Origin: CAKZNE01 sp002695025 | GTDB taxonomy: Bacteria; Bacteroidota; Bacteroidia; Flavobacteriales; Schleiferiaceae | DNA length: 64,000 bases | Direction of reading: 5' to 3' | NCBI GenBank assembly: GCA_913043285.1 | Contig: CAJWML010000001.1 | Coordinates: 1 to 64,000, forward strand | In this document: in pieces, positions 42,546 through 52,017 of the stretch | How positions within the stretch are numbered: position 1 is the stretch's first letter | Layout of the letters: every line of letters begins with the position of its first letter | Program-made: the position numbers and the translations under genes | Notes under the pieces: model-generated | Database searches by the model: none | What the model saw: only the letters and a program-made list of their open reading frames with translations | Told to the model about the DNA's origin: nothing

Positions 42546-43426
42546 TCTTTATCCACTTTGAATAAAGGGTAGGTCACCTGCCGGAGAAAGCCTTTCGGAA
42601 AATTATGATCGCCCTCAAAGCCAAGCTCTATATCGCGCCCTTCATGGGGAATATGGGCCGTTCCGAATAAATAATCCCAGACAGAAAGGGATAGGCCAAA
42701 ATTAATACCGTATGGATGGCTGGCCGGTAAAGCTTTGGAGTGATGCCAGATGTGCATTTTGGGATTGTTGAAGATGTACCGCAGTGGGCCATAGCTCCAG
42801 TTGAGATTGGCGTGGTTCAGATGACCGATCAGGATAGTAAAAATATGGACGAGGATAAAATCATCGATACCGAAACCAATCATGGCCAGCGGAATGTACT
42901 GCACCGATTTATAAACAATGGTTTCCATCCAATGAAAACGCAGGTGGGCGGCAAAACCCATTTCCTTAACGGAATGGTGCACTTTATGGAATTCCCAAAG
43001 CCAGGGTACCCGGTGCAACATACGGTGAACGTTCCACTGTATGAAATCCGCGATGATGAAAAGAGTTAAAAGTTGAGCCCACACCGGCCAACTGTTGACC
43101 TCAATAGCCACCAGGTTTTCTATACCGAAAGCCCAATGCAGGAAATCGTTGAAAGCATTGACTGCCACATTGGACAACGCGTTATAGACCACCAGGGAGA
43201 ACAGGAAGAAATTGAAAAGCATATAAAAGGCATCCAGCCAAAAATCCCTGCGAAACGCTTTTTGGCCCTTCCTCCAGGGAATGATCAACTCCAGCGACCA
43301 TACCAAAACAGATAAGGCCAACAACCAATAGAAATAATTACCCCAATGCGGTTGCAGTATCTCCCTCAGGAGATAATCCCAATACCCAGTGTAGGAGTCC
43401 CGAACTATTTGAACGTACGAATCCAT
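42539..43426 (-). CDS. Sterol-desaturase / fatty-acid-hydroxylase family membrane di-iron enzyme
   Basis: 295 residues, about four membrane helices, with the three histidine boxes: HRMLH, HKVHH, and HIWHH, plus HLNHANLNW. These bind a di-iron centre that inserts oxygen into lipids. The substrate (fatty acid, sterol, carotenoid) is not evident from sequence. Convergent with the lipoprotein gene. Confidence 0.9.
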   Translation of the reverse strand: MDSYVQIVRDSYTGYWDYLLREILQPHWGNYFYWLLALSVLVWSLELIIPWRKGQKAFRRDFWLDAFYMLFNFFLFSLVVYNALSNVAVNAFNDFLHWAFGIENLVAIEVNSWPVWAQLLTLFIIADFIQWNVHRMLHRVPWLWEFHKVHHSVKEMGFAAHLRFHWMETIVYKSVQYIPLAMIGFGIDDFILVHIFTILIGHLNHANLNWSYGPLRYIFNNPKMHIWHHSKALPASHPYGINFGLSLSVWDYLFGTAHIPHEGRDIELGFEGDHNFPKGFLRQVTYPLFKVDKDH

Positions 43427-43487
43427 GGGCTAAAAATACCACCTTTAGCCTTCAACGGTTGTAACAGAAGTTACATAAAGGGTTTTT

Positions 43488-43892
43488 CTACTCCTCCAGC
43501 CAGCTGGCCAGTATGGTACGATGATCAAATGCCAGCTCTGGCAATTCATGAATACTGAACCACTGTGCATCCGCTGCATCATCGCCAGCCTCCAAGGGTA
43601 CCGTACCATTCAGGTCAGTACCAAAGGCAAAACTTATCACCCTTCCACGTGGGTCACGGTCTGGAGCATCAAAGTAACCCACAAATTCAAGGGTATCTTC
43701 GGATAAGTCCGCCCTGGTCTCTTCCTTCAACTCACGTAAAGCGGCCGTGATCACTTCTTCGTCATCCTCTACAAATCCACCTGGAAGTGCCCATTTGTCC
43801 TTAAAGGGCTCGAACTTCCGCTGGATGAGCAGTACCTTATTTTCCTTTTGGATGATCACATCCACGGTGATCATAATGTCCTGCTTTTTCAT
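43488..43892 (-). CDS. NUDIX hydrolase
   Basis: 134 residues. Nudix box GGFVEDDEEVITAALRELKEET (G-x5-E-x7-REL-xEE) is complete; IQRKFEPFKDKWALPGGF precedes it. Such proteins cleave nucleoside diphosphates linked to other groups; ADP-ribose-type is likely from the size but not shown. Confidence 0.93.
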   Translation of the reverse strand: MKKQDIMITVDVIIQKENKVLLIQRKFEPFKDKWALPGGFVEDDEEVITAALRELKEETRADLSEDTLEFVGYFDAPDRDPRGRVISFAFGTDLNGTVPLEAGDDAADAQWFSIHELPELAFDHRTILASWLEE

Positions 43893-44010
43893 ACTTGCTC
43901 AACTCCCCACTTTCCATTTAGTTTAGTCCCGTAGAAAAAAAAATCAGCGGAGTTTCCCATCCCCTACGGAACACCCTATATTTGGGGTCTCTACATCCAC
44001 TTTATTCTCT

Positions 44011-45396
44011 ATGAAAGAACAAGCAAAATACATCGAAGAACACAAGGACCGTTTCCTGGAAGAACTCAAGGACCTACTGCGTATACCTAGCATTTCAGCT
44101 GACTCCAAGTATAAGGAAGACGTTATGAAAACCGCTGAAGCCGTAGGCAAAAGTCTGAAGGAAGCGGGAGCCGATAAAGTGGAGATCTGCCCTACACCGG
44201 GGTATCCTATAGTGTACGCAGAAAAAATGATCAGTGCTGACCTTCCCACGGTCCTCGTCTATGGACACTATGATGTGCAGCCACCTGACCCTCTGAATTT
44301 ATGGAAAAGCGGTCCTTTTGAACCGGTAATCAAGGAAACAGAAACACACCCCAAAGGAGCCATTTTTGCCAGGGGAGCCTGTGACGATAAGGGCCAGATG
44401 TTTATGCATGTGAAAGCCTTTGAGGTGATGAATAAAACCAATACACTCGCCTGTAACGTAAAATTCATGATTGAGGGTGAAGAGGAAGTAGGCAGTGCCA
44501 ACCTGGGCTGGTTTGTAGAACGCAATAAGGAAAAACTGGACAGCGATGTGATCCTTATTTCAGATACCGGGATACTGGCCAACGATACGCCCTCCATCAC
44601 TACCGGATTGCGCGGCCTGAGCTATGTGGAGGTAAAGGTTACCGGTCCTAACCGCGACCTGCACTCCGGTTTATACGGGGGTGCCGTGGCCAACCCTATT
44701 AACATCCTCACCCGGATGATCGCGTCTTTGCACGATGAAAATAACCACATCACCATTCCTGGCTTTTACGATGATGTAGATGAGCTTTCGGATGAGGAGA
44801 GAGCTGAAATGGCTAAAGCGCCCTTTAACCTGGAGCGCTATAAAAAAGCCCTGGACATTAAGGATGTTTGGGGCGAGAAGGGCTACGCTACCATGGAGCG
44901 CAACTCCATCCGCCCTACTTTGGACGTAAACGGAATATGGGGTGGCTATACCGGTGAAGGCGCCAAAACCGTTATTGCGTCTGAAGCTTTTGCCAAGATA
45001 TCCATGCGCCTGGTACCTCACCAGGAACCTGAAAAAATAACCCAGCTCTTCAAAAAACACTTAGAAAGTATTGCCCCGGAGGCAGTGACAGTAGAGGTAA
45101 CCCCGCATCATGGTGGTGATCCTTATGTTTCGCCTACCGACAGTGCGGGTTACCAGGCCGCCAGCAAAGCCATGGAAAAGACCTTTGGTAAAAAACCGGT
45201 ACCCGTGCGCAGCGGAGGAAGTATCCCTATTGTGGCTTTATTTGAGCGGGAACTGGGAGTTAAATCCATTCTCATGGGCTTTGGATTGGATTCAGACGCC
45301 ATCCATTCTCCCAATGAACACTTCGGATTGTTTAACTTTTATAAGGGAATTGAAACCATCCCCTTGTTCCATAAGTATTTCGCGGAGTTCAAATAA
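44011..45396 (+). CDS. M20-family dipeptidase
   Basis: 461 residues. VYGHYDVQPPDP (zinc His and Asp), FARGACDDKGQ (bridging Asp), EGEEEVGSANL (general base Glu and zinc Glu), SDTGILAND and the C-terminal PNEHFG fit the M20 dipeptidase group (CNDP-like). The lid domain lies in the middle (DLHSGLYGGAVANP). Cytoplasmic, no signal peptide. Single gene. Confidence 0.94.
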   Translation: MKEQAKYIEEHKDRFLEELKDLLRIPSISADSKYKEDVMKTAEAVGKSLKEAGADKVEICPTPGYPIVYAEKMISADLPTVLVYGHYDVQPPDPLNLWKSGPFEPVIKETETHPKGAIFARGACDDKGQMFMHVKAFEVMNKTNTLACNVKFMIEGEEEVGSANLGWFVERNKEKLDSDVILISDTGILANDTPSITTGLRGLSYVEVKVTGPNRDLHSGLYGGAVANPINILTRMIASLHDENNHITIPGFYDDVDELSDEERAEMAKAPFNLERYKKALDIKDVWGEKGYATMERNSIRPTLDVNGIWGGYTGEGAKTVIASEAFAKISMRLVPHQEPEKITQLFKKHLESIAPEAVTVEVTPHHGGDPYVSPTDSAGYQAASKAMEKTFGKKPVPVRSGGSIPIVALFERELGVKSILMGFGLDSDAIHSPNEHFGLFNFYKGIETIPLFHKYFAEFK

Positions 45397-45494
45397 CTAA
45401 CGATCTCGAAGGCACACTCCACCCGCAAGGGAAACCAGATTTTCAAAGGAGGACTATTTGCGCAAAGCAGCCTTCCTGTTCCTGCTATGTTCAC

Positions 45495-47747
45495 TTAGAC
45501 CAGGGCATCCAGGATAGTGCCTTCGGCATCCTTGCCTCGCTGGTAATTCTGTATGACACGGGCTTTAATGGCCACCAGGTTTTTAAGGAGCAGTACAAAC
45601 TCAGATAGCATAATGGCTTGTTTGTGCGTGATCTTTTTCTGGCTGGCAATGACCATAAGGCTATTGAGGGTAGCCTGCAGGTGATCCTGCAATTCACGCT
45701 TTTGATGCAAAAGATCGTCAATATTCAATAGTTGATCCCCGGCCAGCTTATCAATAACACGCTCGGCAAAACCATCATATTCTTTTTTCAGCGCCACCAC
45801 CGGCTTTACAAAATCCCTTTCGGGTAAGGTCTGATGATTTTTCTCATGCTCCACCATCAGGCTCACCATGGTTTTCAGGCTCATCCGCAGATCCTCGATA
45901 TGGTGTTGATTAAAGAGCAGGGCCACCCCGTATTCATGGGAGTGTGCTGATTTCTTCAACACTACTTTGTATACGATCTTTTTCAGCTTAGCGGCTGCCG
46001 CTTCAAATTTCTTCCAGTCCTTCTCCACCTTTTTTACCGGTGCAGAATTTTCATGGTTCAGGTAGCGCATGCTCTGGTGGATAATAGCACGCTCATAAGA
46101 GAGCATGGAAACGATATCCTCCCGTAGTACTTCAAAAAGCCGCTCCTGCTTTTCTGGCTTCAGCTCCTGCGCTCTGAGACGGGCGGTTTCCTTTTCCTTT
46201 TTGTTGAACCTCAGGTTACTGTTTACAAAGAAAGCCAGGGCTATAAGTCCGAGAACAATGGCTACCCAAGGCCCCCCGTAGAAAATCCCTGTGGCCAGGG
46301 CTCCGGCCGTAAAAAAAGCCATAAGTGCCGTGAACAGCCACCCTCCTATTACATTGAGCACTCCAGCCACCCGGTATACCGCACTCTCCTGCCCCCAGGC
46401 CTTATCTGCCAGCGAGGTTCCCATGGCTACCATAAAAGATACGTAGGTAGTGGACAGCGGAAGTTTATAGGAGGTGGCAAGAGCAATAAGCAAACTGGCC
46501 AAAATAAGGTTTACCGAAGCACGTACCAGGTCAAAAGCCGGACGATCATCACGGGAGATCTCTGCAATACGCTGGTAAAAGCGGATGTTCATTCTGCGTA
46601 CCAGGGCTTCCGGCAACCACTTCATCATCCATCTTCCCAAGGCCAGGGCACCGCCAACAATCATCCGGGACAGGAAATTAGGGCGAAAACGTTCGTCACC
46701 ATCACCCTGCCTGCCTAAGTTCACTTCGGTATCAGTAACATTGCGCGCCTTACCTGAAAACCATAAGGTTACCACCATGATGAGCCCAGCCAGCAAAAGA
46801 AAGATGAAAGGCGTTTGAACAGCAGCTCCCAATTGGTCCATGGTGAAAACGTCAGCACTTACTCCGCTCTTACTCCAGATATGAAACGATTGATAACCCG
46901 CCAGGGGCACCCCTATAAAGTTCACCAGGTCATTACCGGCAAAAGCCATGGCCAATGAAAAAGTACCGGCAAATACCACTATTTTAAGAGGGTGAGCCTT
47001 GGCGAAACGCACCAGGACAAAAACCAACACTAGCGACACCACCAGTATAACACCCAGTAAGGCATACACATTACCTAAGATCATATCACCGGTGGTACCG
47101 CTTAACAAGGCACTCCCCTTAGCGCCTTTTATCAGAAGAAAATAGACAATAATCGTAAGGGCTGCGCCTGCAAAGGCTACACCGTAGGTCTTTAGGTACT
47201 TTTCAAAGCGAAAGGTAAACAACAGGCGACACAGATACTGCACCACTCCCCCTATGGTAAAAGCTATTCCAATGGAAAGGAAAATACCCGAGATAATGGC
47301 CGTAGCCGTTTGATAGTTGATAGCTTCCACCACACCTTCCAAGCCTCCATTGGTCTGCACGGATTTCCAGATAGCCACAGCTACGGCTGCTCCCAGCAGA
47401 TCAAATACAATGCTTACGGTGGTGGAGGTAGGAAGGCCCATGGAGTTGAAGAAGTCCAGGAGCAGGATATCCGCTACCATTACCGCCACAAAGATCACCA
47501 TCACCTCAGAGAAGGTGAACATCTCCGGATTGAAGATGCCTTTACGGGCAATTTCCATCATCCCGCTGGAAGAAAGTGCGCCCATCAAAACCCCGGCTGC
47601 TGCAATGATGAGTATCGTATTACGTCCGGCCACCCTGGAGCCGATGGCTGAATTGAGGAAGTTTACCGCGTCATTACTCACTCCAACTATTAAATCGGCA
47701 ATAGCCAGAAGAATAAGGGTGATGACTACGATTTGATAGCTGTCCAT
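45495..47747 (-). CDS. PiT inorganic phosphate transporter with C-terminal PhoU-like domain
   Basis: 750 residues. Two PHO4 repeats in residues ~1-530: LIVGVSNDAVNFLNSAIGSR and FAGNDLVNFIGVPLAGY (the GxNDxxN signature), about 12 membrane helices, with a long cytosolic loop between. From ~540 a helical domain (SMLSYERAIIHQSMRYLNHENS... LRMSLKTMVSLMVEHEKNH) resembles PhoU. A permease with its own regulatory PhoU-like part, in one chain. Confidence 0.92.
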   Translation of the reverse strand: MDSYQIVVITLILLAIADLIVGVSNDAVNFLNSAIGSRVAGRNTILIIAAAGVLMGALSSSGMMEIARKGIFNPEMFTFSEVMVIFVAVMVADILLLDFFNSMGLPTSTTVSIVFDLLGAAVAVAIWKSVQTNGGLEGVVEAINYQTATAIISGIFLSIGIAFTIGGVVQYLCRLLFTFRFEKYLKTYGVAFAGAALTIIVYFLLIKGAKGSALLSGTTGDMILGNVYALLGVILVVSLVLVFVLVRFAKAHPLKIVVFAGTFSLAMAFAGNDLVNFIGVPLAGYQSFHIWSKSGVSADVFTMDQLGAAVQTPFIFLLLAGLIMVVTLWFSGKARNVTDTEVNLGRQGDGDERFRPNFLSRMIVGGALALGRWMMKWLPEALVRRMNIRFYQRIAEISRDDRPAFDLVRASVNLILASLLIALATSYKLPLSTTYVSFMVAMGTSLADKAWGQESAVYRVAGVLNVIGGWLFTALMAFFTAGALATGIFYGGPWVAIVLGLIALAFFVNSNLRFNKKEKETARLRAQELKPEKQERLFEVLREDIVSMLSYERAIIHQSMRYLNHENSAPVKKVEKDWKKFEAAAAKLKKIVYKVVLKKSAHSHEYGVALLFNQHHIEDLRMSLKTMVSLMVEHEKNHQTLPERDFVKPVVALKKEYDGFAERVIDKLAGDQLLNIDDLLHQKRELQDHLQATLNSLMVIASQKKITHKQAIMLSEFVLLLKNLVAIKARVIQNYQRGKDAEGTILDALV

Positions 47748-47798
47748 TTGTGTTTACCTTTAGCGGCCTCGCAAAGGTCAACTTCTCATATTACCTCT

Positions 47799-49916
47799 AT
47801 GTTAAATCCTCTTTTACGCCACTTTCCCAATTGTATACGATTGGTTTTGTTGGCATTAAGTTGGTCTATTATTTTTTCCTGTTCACCTCCAAAAGAAACT
47901 ACTATGCCCACCAATGCCCTTGCGGATGAAACCAGCCCCTATTTGTTGCAACACGCCCATAACCCGGTAAACTGGATGCCCTGGGGAGAGGAGGCCTTTG
48001 CCAGAGCCAAATCTGAGAATAAACTGATGATCATCAGCATCGGCTATTCCAGCTGCCACTGGTGCCATGTAATGGAACGGGAAACCTTTGAAGATTCAGC
48101 GGCCGCAGCGCTAATGAACGAGCACTTTATATCGGTTAAGGTTGACCGGGAGGAAAGACCGGATGTAGACCAGATATATATGACCGCAGTACAGCTGATG
48201 ACGCGGCAGGGCGGCTGGCCATTGAATGTAGTAAGCTTACCGGATGGAAGGCCGGTATGGGGAGGCACCTATTTCCCCAGAGAAAACTGGATGAATGCCC
48301 TGCAAAGCATCTATGAAATATACCGCGATGAACCCGAAAAAGTATTGGAATACGCCCGCCAATTGCACGAAGGCATTGTTCAAAGTGAGTTGGTCAACAT
48401 CAACCCCAACCCGGCCAGCTTCAGCCAGGAAGAAGCCCAGGCCATTTTTATTAACTGGCAACGCAGCCTGGATACCATGAAGGGCGGAGCGGATCGTGCC
48501 CCTAAATTCCCTATGCCCAACAACTACCTGTTCTTACTGCACTTTGGCCAACAGGACGATAACTCTTTAGCGTTGGATCAGGTACGTTTAACCCTTAAAC
48601 GTATGGCCTACGGTGGCATTTACGACCAGGTGGGCGGTGGCTTTGCCCGTTACTCCACGGATACTGACTGGAAAGTGCCCCACTTTGAAAAGATGCTGTA
48701 TGACAATGCCCAACTCATCACTCTATACAGCCAGGCTTACCGTAAATTCAAAGACCCCATGTACGCCCGCATTATTGGTGAAACCCTGAACTGGGTAGAA
48801 CGGGAAATGACCGGGGAATCCGGAGAGTTTTATTCGGCCCTGGATGCTGACAGTGAAGGTGAGGAAGGCAAATTCTACGTTTGGAAGAAAGCCGAACTCC
48901 AAGAATTAATCCCTGAAAAAGAGTGGAATGACTTCGCCTCCTTCTACAATGTCAACCAAAATGGCTACTGGGAAAAGGATTATTATATCCTTCTCCGCAA
49001 CCCTGGAGCGGACCCCATGCAGGGCGAACCTCTTAAGCCCGAAGCGGAACGATGGCAGCAAACCCTCTTTGAGGCAAGGGAACAAAGAGAAAGACCCGGG
49101 TTGGATGACAAGGCCTTAACCAGCTGGAACGCTTTAATGCTAAGCGCCTACCTGGAAGCTTACAAGGTTATGGTCCATGAAGATCCTGAAAAGGCCCAGA
49201 ATTACCGGAAAAAAGCTCTTCGCAATGCACAATGGATACTGAACAATCAGCTAAAAAAGGACGGTAGCCTGTACCATTCCTACCGGCACGGAACTTCCTC
49301 TATTAACGGCCTTCTGGAAGACTACGCCTTCTCCATATCGGCATTCCTCAAGCTTTTTGAAGTCAGCTTTGATGAGCAATATCTGAAGCAGGCTGAAGAC
49401 TGGACGGCTTATATAAAAGAGCATTTCCAGGATAGCGCCAGCGGTCTCTTTTATACCCGAAGCCTGCAGGACGAACCTCTTATTGCAAAAAGTATGGAGA
49501 CCGCTGACAATGTTATTCCGGCCTCCAATTCAGTGATGGCTCTTAACCTTTTTTACCTCAGCCACTACCTGGATAAACCCGCTTATCGTAAGCAGGCTGA
49601 ACAGATGTTGAACCATGTAAAGGACCGCATGCTGCAATACGGTGAGAGTTACAGCAACTGGGGTCGTTTGATGCTGCACCTTACCTACCCTTATTATGAG
49701 GTAGCCATCAGCGGACCTGATGCACACCAGAAATACGAGGAATTACAGCACGCTTACCTACCCAATACACTTTGGGTGGCTTCTGAAGAAGAGAGCAAAC
49801 TACCGCTCCTTGAAAACCGTTTTAACGAAGGAAACACTCGTATCTATGTATGTCAGAACAAGGTTTGCCAGTTACCGGTAGAAGGGCCAGAGAAAGCCTT
49901 GAAGCTTATACAATAG
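47799..49916 (+). CDS. DUF255 thioredoxin-like / glycosidase-fold protein (YyaL/SPATA20 type), lipoprotein
   Basis: 705 residues from ATG 47799; an earlier start at 47733 was rejected because this one gives a signal peptide with lipobox IIFSC. DUF255 domain: NPVNWMPWGEEAFARAK, YSSCHWCHVMERETF (CHWC), VDREERPDVDQIYM and GGWPLNVVSLPDGRP; then an alpha/alpha-barrel like N-acyl-glucosamine 2-epimerases. Function of the family is unsettled. A lipoprotein form is unusual since many members look cytoplasmic. Confidence 0.93.
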   Translation: MLNPLLRHFPNCIRLVLLALSWSIIFSCSPPKETTMPTNALADETSPYLLQHAHNPVNWMPWGEEAFARAKSENKLMIISIGYSSCHWCHVMERETFEDSAAAALMNEHFISVKVDREERPDVDQIYMTAVQLMTRQGGWPLNVVSLPDGRPVWGGTYFPRENWMNALQSIYEIYRDEPEKVLEYARQLHEGIVQSELVNINPNPASFSQEEAQAIFINWQRSLDTMKGGADRAPKFPMPNNYLFLLHFGQQDDNSLALDQVRLTLKRMAYGGIYDQVGGGFARYSTDTDWKVPHFEKMLYDNAQLITLYSQAYRKFKDPMYARIIGETLNWVEREMTGESGEFYSALDADSEGEEGKFYVWKKAELQELIPEKEWNDFASFYNVNQNGYWEKDYYILLRNPGADPMQGEPLKPEAERWQQTLFEAREQRERPGLDDKALTSWNALMLSAYLEAYKVMVHEDPEKAQNYRKKALRNAQWILNNQLKKDGSLYHSYRHGTSSINGLLEDYAFSISAFLKLFEVSFDEQYLKQAEDWTAYIKEHFQDSASGLFYTRSLQDEPLIAKSMETADNVIPASNSVMALNLFYLSHYLDKPAYRKQAEQMLNHVKDRMLQYGESYSNWGRLMLHLTYPYYEVAISGPDAHQKYEELQHAYLPNTLWVASEEESKLPLLENRFNEGNTRIYVCQNKVCQLPVEGPEKALKLIQ

Positions 49917-50037
49917 GTTCTCAAAAAAGTATAAACCTTCCACAAACGGATCAGTTAAAAAAGGGAATTTAATACACTTTCATATTCAGGATCTGCTTAT
50001 TTTAAAGCAATAATCGGGAACCAAGCACACAATACAC

Positions 50038-52017
50038 ATGGAGATACCTTTGCTACAGGATATGGTGATCTTACTCGGCCTGTCGGTTGGGGTGATCTTT
50101 TTGTTTCATAAGCTGAAACTACCCACCATACTTGGATTTTTAGTTACCGGAATAGCCTTTGGCCCATCTGGTTTGGGACTTATTGAAGCCTCCCATGACA
50201 TTGAGATCCTCTCCGAGATCGGTATCATACTGCTACTTTTCATCATCGGGCTAGAATTTTCACTGGCTGATCTTGCCCGGATCAAAAAAGTGGTTTTTGT
50301 AGGAGGGGCCAGCCAGGTACTCTTAACCATTGCCGCTGTTTTTGGAGTGATGTGGTCGCTGGGATTCTCACAAAATCAATCCATTTTCTTTGGTTTCCTG
50401 GTAGCACTGAGCAGCACGGCTATTGTTCTCAAACTCCTGCAATCCCATGGTATGATGAACAGCCCGCACGGTAAGATCTCCCTGGGCATACTCATTTTCC
50501 AGGATATCATTGTGGTCCCCATGATGCTGCTTACACCCATGTTGGCCGGTAAGGGCGGCAACCCTTTTTACGAGGTAGCCATACTCACCGTTAAAGTAGT
50601 AGGAGTGATCGTAATCACCTTGCTTTCTGCACGATACCTGGTGCCACGCCTGCTTAAAGCTATTGTGCTTACCCGCAGCCGCGAGCTTTTTATCATCAGC
50701 ATTGTGGTGATCTGTTTTGCGGTGGCCTGGGGAACGTCAAGCATCGGGCTTTCCCTGTCTTTGGGAGCTTTCCTGGCCGGGCTTATTATTTCCGAATCGG
50801 AGTACAGCCACCAGGCCACGGGACTTATCATCCCCTTCCGTGAGATCTTCAGCAGCTTCTTTTTTGTCTCCATCGGTATGCTGCTGGACATTGTGTTTTT
50901 TGTGGACCACATCGGGATGGTATTGTTGCTTACTGCGGGGGTTTTCATCCTCAAGTTTGTGGTGCTGATGGTATCCAGTGCCTTATTGCGATATCCCCTT
51001 CGCACCAATATCCTAAGCGGCCTTACCCTGTTCCAGGTGGGTGAGTTTGCCTTTATCCTGGCAGCAGTAGGTATGAGCTATCAATTGTTGGATGAGGAAC
51101 CTTATCAGTATTTCCTGTCGGTTTCCATTCTTACCATGGCCATGACGCCTTTTGTATTTAATGCTTCGGACACCCTTTCAAGGCTACTGCTCAGTGCCAG
51201 GACGTTGCGCAAATCACAAAAGGACAAGGTAAATGATGACATGGACGGAATTACAGACAAGCTCAATGACCATTTGCTCATCATCGGTTATGGCTTAAAC
51301 GGCAGGCACATGGCGGATATCGCCCGCAAAGCGGCCATTCCCTATGCCATTGTGGATATTAATACCGAAAATGTAGAGGAGGGCAAAGCCAATGGTGAAC
51401 CCATTTTTTTTGGGGATGCCTCCAATCCTTATATGTTGGAACATTTGCAGGTATTCAAGGCACGGGTAGCCGTTATAGCCATTTCAGACCCTCCCGCCAC
51501 CCGAAAAGTAGTCTCCGCCATTCGTTCACTTTGCAATACCATTCATATTGTAGTGCGCAGCCGGTTCCTGCATGAAACCAATACTTTCCTTAAGTTGGGC
51601 GCCAGTGAGGTGATCAGTGAAGAATTTGAAACCTCCATTGAGATATTTACCCGGGTTTTGCACCAGTACCTGGTGCCCCAGGGAACCATTCACAACTATA
51701 TAGAAGCCGTGCGTAGCGCCAACTACAAAATGCTACGCCCCTTCTTCAGCCAGGATGCCGGGCTGGACCTCCCGGACTGGCATAACTTTAAAGTGGTTGC
51801 CCTGCGGATAGAAACCAGGGCAGCGGATATTGTAGGGCGTCCTCTCAGCGAATCCCGCCTACGGAACCGTTTTGGGGTAAGCGTAATGGCTATATACCGA
51901 AAAGAGAATGTTCATACCGTGGTAGACCCGACCGCCCACCTGGAAAAGGGAGACCTGGTTTACGTATTTGGGAGCCCTGAATCCATCCGTAAATTTGGGG
52001 AAGCGGTAAAGAGCTAA
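50038..52017 (+). CDS. CPA2-type cation:proton antiporter with TrkA-N and TrkA-C domains (KefB/YbaL-like)
   Basis: 659 residues. About 12 membrane helices to residue ~390 (FLVTGIAFGPSGLGLI, ALSSTAIVLKLL, ILIFQDIIVVPMML), a KTN/TrkA-N domain ~410-530 (LLIIGYGLNGRHMADIARK; FGDASNPYML) and TrkA-C ~570-650. Exchanges K+ or Na+ for protons across the inner membrane, gated by nucleotide. Ends overlapping the convergent GT39-like gene by 4 bases. Confidence 0.93.
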   Translation: MEIPLLQDMVILLGLSVGVIFLFHKLKLPTILGFLVTGIAFGPSGLGLIEASHDIEILSEIGIILLLFIIGLEFSLADLARIKKVVFVGGASQVLLTIAAVFGVMWSLGFSQNQSIFFGFLVALSSTAIVLKLLQSHGMMNSPHGKISLGILIFQDIIVVPMMLLTPMLAGKGGNPFYEVAILTVKVVGVIVITLLSARYLVPRLLKAIVLTRSRELFIISIVVICFAVAWGTSSIGLSLSLGAFLAGLIISESEYSHQATGLIIPFREIFSSFFFVSIGMLLDIVFFVDHIGMVLLLTAGVFILKFVVLMVSSALLRYPLRTNILSGLTLFQVGEFAFILAAVGMSYQLLDEEPYQYFLSVSILTMAMTPFVFNASDTLSRLLLSARTLRKSQKDKVNDDMDGITDKLNDHLLIIGYGLNGRHMADIARKAAIPYAIVDINTENVEEGKANGEPIFFGDASNPYMLEHLQVFKARVAVIAISDPPATRKVVSAIRSLCNTIHIVVRSRFLHETNTFLKLGASEVISEEFETSIEIFTRVLHQYLVPQGTIHNYIEAVRSANYKMLRPFFSQDAGLDLPDWHNFKVVALRIETRAADIVGRPLSESRLRNRFGVSVMAIYRKENVHTVVDPTAHLEKGDLVYVFGSPESIRKFGEAVKS

